Assembly: GCA_030248135.1 (NCBI GenBank)
Contig: JASANC010001224.1
Span: forward strand, 1 to 64,000
Direction of reading: 5' to 3'
DNA length: 64,000 nucleotides
Source of the DNA: Theristus sp. LFF4_11
Lineage: Eukaryota > Nematoda > Chromadorea > Monhysterida > Xyalidae
Under the pieces are notes generated by a model. The model made no database searches, was not told where the DNA came from, and worked only from the letters and a program-made list of their open reading frames with translations. The translations under genes were made by a program, and so were the position numbers. The stretch's first letter is position 1. Each line of letters begins with the position of its first letter. Positions 58,314 through 64,000 of this stretch are shown one piece after another.

Positions 58314-61300
58314 ATGGCCGAAGCATCCATCAACAGTAGCGTGTCATCATCGACAATAGCAAAAGCCTCATTCGACAACTCCAACAACAACAGTGTTCTG
58401 CCGAAACTTGAGCCCGAAACGAGCGTTGTCGCCGAAAACGACAGCGAAACGCTGATTGGTCCGTCGAGTAACGACAGCCTATCCGCGGTGGTGTTGTGGT
58501 CGGACGAGCCGAAAACCGAGTCGACAGCACCGACCAACAACAACAACAACAACAACAACAAGAATAGCGCTCCGAGTCGCACGCGTCATCGTCGTCGCCA
58601 TCATCATCAGTCGTCGACGTACCCGTTCGAGGCACGATCGTCGTACCCGTACGGCGACGGCGGCGGCGACGGTGGAGTGGCCGTCAGCGGGGCGGCGTCG
58701 GCGTACCCGGTGACAAACGGCGGCGGTTCGAAGGTGCGGGCACGCTGGAAGGCAGACATCAGCAGCAGCGGCGGCCTCCGTCGCAGTTTTCAGCACGTCG
58801 AACGCAAACTGGAGCAGATCGTGGCCGAGCTGTGCGCGTCGCGGGCGGAGTACGCCGAAGCGGGCGTCACACCGCGGCAGTTGCTCGAGTGCGTGATGGC
58901 GTTGCCGCCGGAGCAGCGGCCGTTCCACGACAAGCGGCACATGCAGGCGAGTATCGCGTCGTGGGCCTCCATGTATTGTCCCTCTTCATGTCCTGTCCCT
59001 TTTCGTGTCTCACAAATAGAAAAAATATTTGTTGGGACATGGAATGGAGAAAAGGGACACGGTAAACGGGACCGTGCAGGGACACTGGGCATTTATATTT
59101 AGCGCGACGTTTCCCAAAGCGCGTTTTGAACAAAACAGATGAGCCGACTCATTGCAGTTTGTCACACGAAAACTGACTGCATTGTTTATTGCACAAATAA
59201 GATTTTATGCGTTCTCTTGAATACATTCTTCAGACCTTGAATTTTGGTTTTTAAAAGCCTCCTCAGCTCTTTTGCAGGTTCAACTGTCGCGAAAAGTGTC
59301 CCAGGGTAAAATTGTCCGTTGCCCCGGTGGCGGGCGCTATCGTGCTCCAGCGTCAAAGTAAGATGCAAACGTTTTTTTCTCAAATCACGCTAAAAATGAG
59401 GTCCAAACAGTTGTCCGGTGTTGCCTTCGCTTGGGTGAAACGCGTTGGTGTCAGTGTGTCCCAAAATAAAAGTGACCAAAACGTCGAGTGTGAGTGTTTC
59501 CACTTTCCGTACGACCACGCGGGATAGAGGACACGTGACATTTGTTCGGATATATTTTTAGGGTGCTATAGAGTTTGAATGGCTTGAAAATAAAAAAGCA
59601 AATGCAAACTCCATAGAAAATGCACCTGTTGCCAATAGTATGGCGACAGTGCAACAGTAAGATGGTTTGAAACAACTGATTTGACACGGCAGTAGGAGAA
59701 CTGGTACCCGGAGAACTGGTCACCGGAGAACTGGTACCCGGAGAACTGGTCACGCGGAGAACTGGTACCCTCTGATTTGCGCGTGCGGAGAACTGGTCAC
59801 CGGAGAACTGGTACCCATCTCCAAAAGTTATTTATCCACGCTCCATCCTGAATTTAATTAACCATATCTTTTTCATTTATTTAAAATTAAATATAAATAA
59901 CAAATAATTAAAGTACAGAGTTGGCCAAAAAGCTACCGGACTTCAAACTACTTAAAATTTGAAAGTTTTATAGTATTTAAGTTCGCATTTTTTAATTTTT
60001 AGAGGTTGTTCTTTCTGTTTAATCGTGTTTTGACATTTTTTTGTAAATAGATGAAAACGATGTGTGCAAGATTGACGCAGACATTTGACTTCACCAGAAA
60101 ATAGTGATAGCTTTCGCTTTCGGCATTGAAATGCTTCCATGTCTAGCACCGATGATTCCAATGGACAATATCATCAGACATCATCAGAAACAGAAATTTT
60201 TTAAATTGAAAAAGTACGAACCTTAGTTTCCACATGAAATGTTTCCATATTTCAGCCTGAAACCTCAAACCAGACGCGAGATAAAGCAATTTGAAATCCT
60301 GTAGATTTTTTGGCCCACCCTGTACATTTCGAATGAGTCAATTAATATAAAACAAACAAAGTTTTTACAAAATCTTTTTATTATTCTAAAAACCTTCAAC
60401 AGTAACGGAAAAGGCAGTGAAACACGCGCAACCAGAGTGGGTACCAGTTCTCCGGTGACCAGTTCTCCGGGTACCAGTTCTCCGCGTGCGTTTGTTTGAG
60501 GGTACCAGTTCTCCGGTGACCGGTTCTCCGGGTACCAGTTCTCCGCCACCCATTTGACACACTGATTGCAAAAACGGCAGCACAGAGAGACAGTTTTCAA
60601 GTAAGGTAAACCAAACGAAACCAACCGACTCAGAAAGATACTCAAAAAGCACCCAAATACGCAGTCAAACCGTCGAACGAAATACAGTATGACATATTTT
60701 TTTAAACGTGTCCCAATGAAATGACGTCATGTGCCGCCAAACATGCGCTTGCCGTTCACAGCAAACCAGACTTTCCGTTTGGCCGGTTTCTTCCTGTAAA
60801 CAAACGGAGAATGTCGAATCAGTCACATCAAACTGACATTTTAATGCCTGTACTTTGACAAACGGGCGTTTTTAAAACAAATGACGTCATTTTAGTCCGG
60901 ACACGTTTGAATAAATCCACAAAAGTTGAACCGTAAAAAATATTTGAACACTGAAACAGTAACATTCACTTATTTTAACAGTACCGTATTACCTTCAGTG
61001 ACTTCTGGGGGTGGGGGTTTATTTTGGGGGGGGGTATTTTTGGGGGGGGGGTTATTTGGAAACCATTTTTAGGGGTGGGCAAAATGGCAAAAATACCTTC
61101 CATGGCAGGAAGGAAGTCGCAGAAACTTCTACTCTACATAGAAATTTCCTTTTACAACAGCCTTTTGTAATGAAATTACCATTAACTCATCCATTTGGGG
61201 TCTTTGGTAGCACAATTTCATCATTTTCACTGCAACCAGCCACTGAATTCACTGTTTATGTGTATGTTTTTCTGGGCATGTGTTTCAAACAGGTTTCCAA

Positions 61301-63846
61301 TAATCCCCCATGGGGGATTATTTTGGGGGGGGGATTATTTGGAAACTTGTCGAGGGGGTGGGGGTTTATTTTGGGGGGGGGTTAACTTTGGGAGGGGGGG
61401 TTTAATAGAGGTAATACGGTATACAGCGCTGTTCAGTTATGTTTCAGCTGTACAGTTTCAGTTCCACAGTATACAACAATTATTCCAGCTGGTCCCCCAA
61501 CAGCGCACTACGCATGCAGAACAACAATCGTGTCAAGATCCGCTTGAATGGCCGCGTTCCGGCGGTAGTTCAAATGGAGAGCGTAGATGACGGTGAGAAT
61601 GGATGCGATGAAGAGACCACGAATAAACAACAGTCAACAATCGAGTCAACGTTGCAGTCGCCGAGGAAGAAGCGAAGAGTTCGTTCTGCTTTCGTTTTTT
61701 TTTGAAAACTTTAAAAACCTGAATAAACTCAAGCATATAGTGTAAATAAACTTGCGTTTTTTTGGGTGGAAAGAGAGGATATGAGATTATTGGTGAGCGA
61801 TATCCTGAACTGAATAGATGCCTGAAAATGTTTTCTTTTTCGAAAAAATTCTCTTGAGTGTAACTTTCTTGACGTCGGCTTACGTCCGGATAGTATATGT
61901 CTTCGAAAGTGCTACGTTCGTAGTAGATTTAAAATACAGGGTGGTCCAAAAAACTGTTTGGATGGTGTGGTCAACCACTTTTTTGATGATCATAGTTCTC
62001 AGCTTTGCCACAATACTTAGCTGATATCATTCCAGTCAAAACTTCGGATGCTTTCAGCGACACCGACTGGGAAACAGTAGATTCAGTGGCTACGGCTACG
62101 ACACAACAACGGCGAACAACAACAACAACAACAACAACAACAACGACACCAATGACAGCACCAACAACTGTTCAAAGTTTGCCAATGTCAGTCAAGTTGT
62201 TCAGTCGTCTGTGTCCGCGCCGTCCGTTTGCGATTACTGTCTGCTGACGGAGAACATGAATCGAGTCGGTCAGCCGGAGCGATTCCTCGTCTGCTCCGAC
62301 TGCACCTCGAAGGGTGAGTGCGTCGGATTTTGCTTATTGTTCTTCACGTAATTATTTTCTTGATTTTCTAATTTTTTTCTTTTTTTTCTTTTTCTTATTT
62401 TCTGCCAGGTGTCCGTGTCGCACTGACCAGTCAGGGGGCACCGGAGGCCAGAGGGATGCATCCACCTGGCGAGACCTGGCGAAATCTCAAACAGCGGAAT
62501 GCTTGTGTTTTTTTAGCTCATTCAGGGACATTTAGGGACGTCCTGTAAAAAGATGCGCCGTTATTGATTGTAGATGCGCAATTCGTTCCCGCCCCTCAAT
62601 TTTGGAAATGAAAGAAAAACTACGGCACCGAATTTTGCAGCGCACCCATCGTGTCTCGGCTACAAATCAGCGCTGACCGATCGATGCCGTCAGACGTCAT
62701 GGCAGTGCTTCGACTGTAAGACGTGTCTCGTCTGTAACTCGTCCGGGAACACCGTTGGTTTTGCGTCGTATTTTTGGCTGGAAAAGTTTGTACTGAAAGT
62801 AATGAAATTTTCAGTCTTCTTTCCACCATGGGGAAAATCAGTGTCGAGTGAATATGCCATTATGGATTACGCACACGATTGTGTTATTACCAGTTTTTGC
62901 CCACATTTTGGTGGGCACGAACGCCACAGAAAACGAGCTATTGTTTGTTGTTTCATTATTTTTGCGTGCCCTTCTGCCCAGAAGCGCATGCTGCTGTGCG
63001 ACGGCTGCGATGTTGGCCAACACATGGAGTGCTGCAGGCCGCCGATGTCCGCGAAGCCGAGCGGCTCCTGGCTGTGCGCCACGTGCGTCCTGGACGCGCA
63101 CGTACGCCGCAACACGAACATGGACGGACCGACGCGACGTTCGTGCTAGTGCAGCCTACTAGTAAAAATGGACTAGTATGAGCAGCTGGAGCAGACCAGA
63201 ATAGTTTTCACGAAAAATAGTGTCGTTCTAAGTTGCAAAATGTCTTCTGTACGGACTGAGTGTTTTCATGACCTAAACTTAAGTAGACGAATTGGGTGGA
63301 CGAAATTGACGAAAACCTTTGATTTATCAAAATTTTGACGTTGTTTGATTTCCTCGGCCACACACCTTGTTTTGCCAACATTTTCTTTCAGGCAACAAAG
63401 CACCGCCGACGCTGCCGACGTCGCCCAGCAGCAGTTCGTCAACTGGCGTCAACGGCGCTACGAACTTTGCCAACAGCCACCGCCACCGCCACCAAAGCCA
63501 CGTCCAGTCATTGTCCACCCCGCTGTCACAAGCAGCGAACCAAGCGATGCCAGCACCGCCAGCAGACACCATCGCCGCCGCCAGTTGCCAGTCGCCATTC
63601 GCCGGTCAACCGCCGCCACCGATGCTGATGATGTTTCGACCGCCGCCATTTCTGGCCGAGTCGTCGCCAGCAGTGACCACAACGCCGTCAAATGGCATCT
63701 TTCCGCAGATGCCCGCGCGGCCGTCGCTCGCGTCGCCAGCGCCCGTCTGTCCGGTGCAGCACGCGAACGCCAACGCCGCGCAAGCAGCGCTGCGATTCGG
63801 AGTGCAGTATTCGTTTCCAACGTGCGATTGCGCGCAGAAGGGGTAA
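58314..63846 (+). CDS. KAT6 (MOZ/MORF)-like protein: winged-helix-like N-terminus plus double PHD finger, partial
   Basis: Exons: 58314-58946, 59278-59357, 61462-61592, 62036-62313, 62641-62753, 62982 to about 63138, and 63392-63846 or further. The N-terminal exon is Ser/Asn/His-rich, then has a helical module (RRSFQHVERKLEQIVAEL, TPRQLLECVMALPPEQRPFH) completed in exon 2 by QLSRKVSQGKIVR and GGGRYRAP, resembling the SAMD1/KAT6 winged helix. The double PHD finger starts CDYCLLTENMNRVGQPERF, then CSDC, HPSCLGYKSAL, WQCFDCKTCLVC, LLCDGCD, HMECCRPPM and WLCATC; all zinc ligands are present. HMECC and the winged-helix/PHD layout favour KAT6 over DPF/PHF10 proteins. Such modules read acylated histone H3 in the nucleus. 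The downstream exon is Pro/Ser/Ala-rich with a possible donor (GG/GTAAAC) at 63,843; a MYST domain would lie beyond the window. Exon 4 needs a frame change inside a CAA run. The 62,982 exon end is uncertain. Confidence 0.68.
58975..59080. repeat. Inverted repeat just inside KAT6-like intron 1
   Basis: TGTCCCTCTTCATGTCCTGT and CCCTTTTCGTGTC are followed by GGGACATGGAATGGAGAAAA and GGGACACGG, which can fold back into a hairpin. It starts about 30 bp after the inferred GC donor. Confidence 0.6.
59694..60552. repeat. Inverted pair of GGAGAACTGGT minisatellites
   Basis: Left block (59,694-59,815) repeats GGAGAACTGGTACCC and GGAGAACTGGTCACC; right block (60,438-60,552) repeats the complement GGGTACCAGTTCTCC. 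They bracket a mariner-like remnant. It lies in an intron of the KAT6-like gene. Confidence 0.92.
59914..60324. mobile_element. Mariner-like remnant (about 410 bp)
   Basis: Terminal inverted repeats TACAGAGTTGGCCAAAAAGC and, on the other strand, TACAGGGTGGGCCAAAAAAT, with TA at both borders as expected for Tc1/mariner insertion. No transposase frame of useful length. Confidence 0.7.
60687..60920. mobile_element. CRE-bearing MITE (family F), copy 2
   Basis: Same ends as the 12.6-kb copy (AAACGTGTCCCAATGAAATG, TGACGTCA near both termini). About 90% alike by eye. Confidence 0.87.
60982..61421. mobile_element. C/G-tract MITE (family G), copy 6, inverted
   Basis: TACCGTATTACC to GGTAATACGGTA with G tracts on the plus strand; same subfamily as copy 2. 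Ends about 40 bp before a KAT6-like exon. Confidence 0.9.
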
Positions 63847-63859
63847 ACTTTGACTGATC

Positions 63860-64000
63860 CACGTTATGTTTTATCGCTTCACGTAAGGTTTGACGAAACG
63901 CTTCACATTTGGTTTGACTTAGTAATGTTTACGTAAGGCTTGACGTAACGTTTCACGTAACATTTGACGCAAAGTATCACACTGTGTTTTTTAACGTTCA
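63860..64000 (+). repeat. Start of an ACGTAA-type tandem array
   Basis: Repeated TTTGACGTAACGTTTCACGTAACATTTGACG modules in 15-30 bp steps run off the right edge; similar in style to the 37.2-kb array. Confidence 0.6.

Noticed and set aside
61195..61590. Long open frame over the family G element and KAT6-like exon
   Set aside because: It is mostly transposon sequence and is in a different frame from the phase-matched exon.

Overview
The window is nuclear DNA from an intron-containing invertebrate animal, probably an ecdysozoan and possibly a repeat-rich nematode. The reasons are GT-AG introns with loose donor sites, short exons, an invertebrate-type glycine/GABA-like chloride channel, small secreted CAP proteins and a compact amidated-peptide precursor. 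No rRNA or mitochondrial sequence is visible, so the species is an inference.

I rebuilt six genes by matching splice sites and reading phase. (1) 2,281-4,482 (-) is the N-terminal half of an SLC2/GLUT sugar transporter that runs off the left edge. (2) 21,674-26,773 (+) is a Cys-loop anion channel with ten exons found; the fourth transmembrane exon was not found. (3) 33,866-36,895 (+) holds the first three exons of a CAP protein without its own last exons. (4) 38,015-40,052 (+) is a complete five-exon CAP gene of 169 residues. (5) 40,900-49,702 (+) is a complete three-exon prepropeptide of 103 residues encoding two related peptides ending in RPAGARL-amide. (6) 58,314-63,846 (+) is a KAT6 (MOZ/MORF)-like chromatin protein with a winged-helix-like module and a double PHD finger, running off the right edge.

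Much of the rest is mobile or tandem DNA. The main family is a composite Helitron-like element (copies at 1-2,196, 7,502-13,162, 26,794-30,566 and 43,499-47,107) that starts TCATGCGG, lies after a host A and carries two satellite cores: a 149-bp unit and a 121+170-bp unit. One copy sits in an arm of an older palindromic element at 42,586-49,120, and the other arm preserves the empty site. Smaller families are a tRNA-derived SINE (three copies), a C/G-tract MITE of about 450 bp (six copies), several palindromic MITEs, a 2.1-kb foldback at 53,855-55,985 and a mariner-like remnant bracketed by inverted minisatellites.

These elements lie mostly in introns and between genes. The 7.3-kb second intron of the peptide gene is mostly nested elements, yet the exons on both sides keep compatible phase. 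Long stretches (4.8-6.5, 13.2-18.2, 20.2-21.6, 30.6-33.8, 49.7-53.5 kb) hold no gene I can support well.
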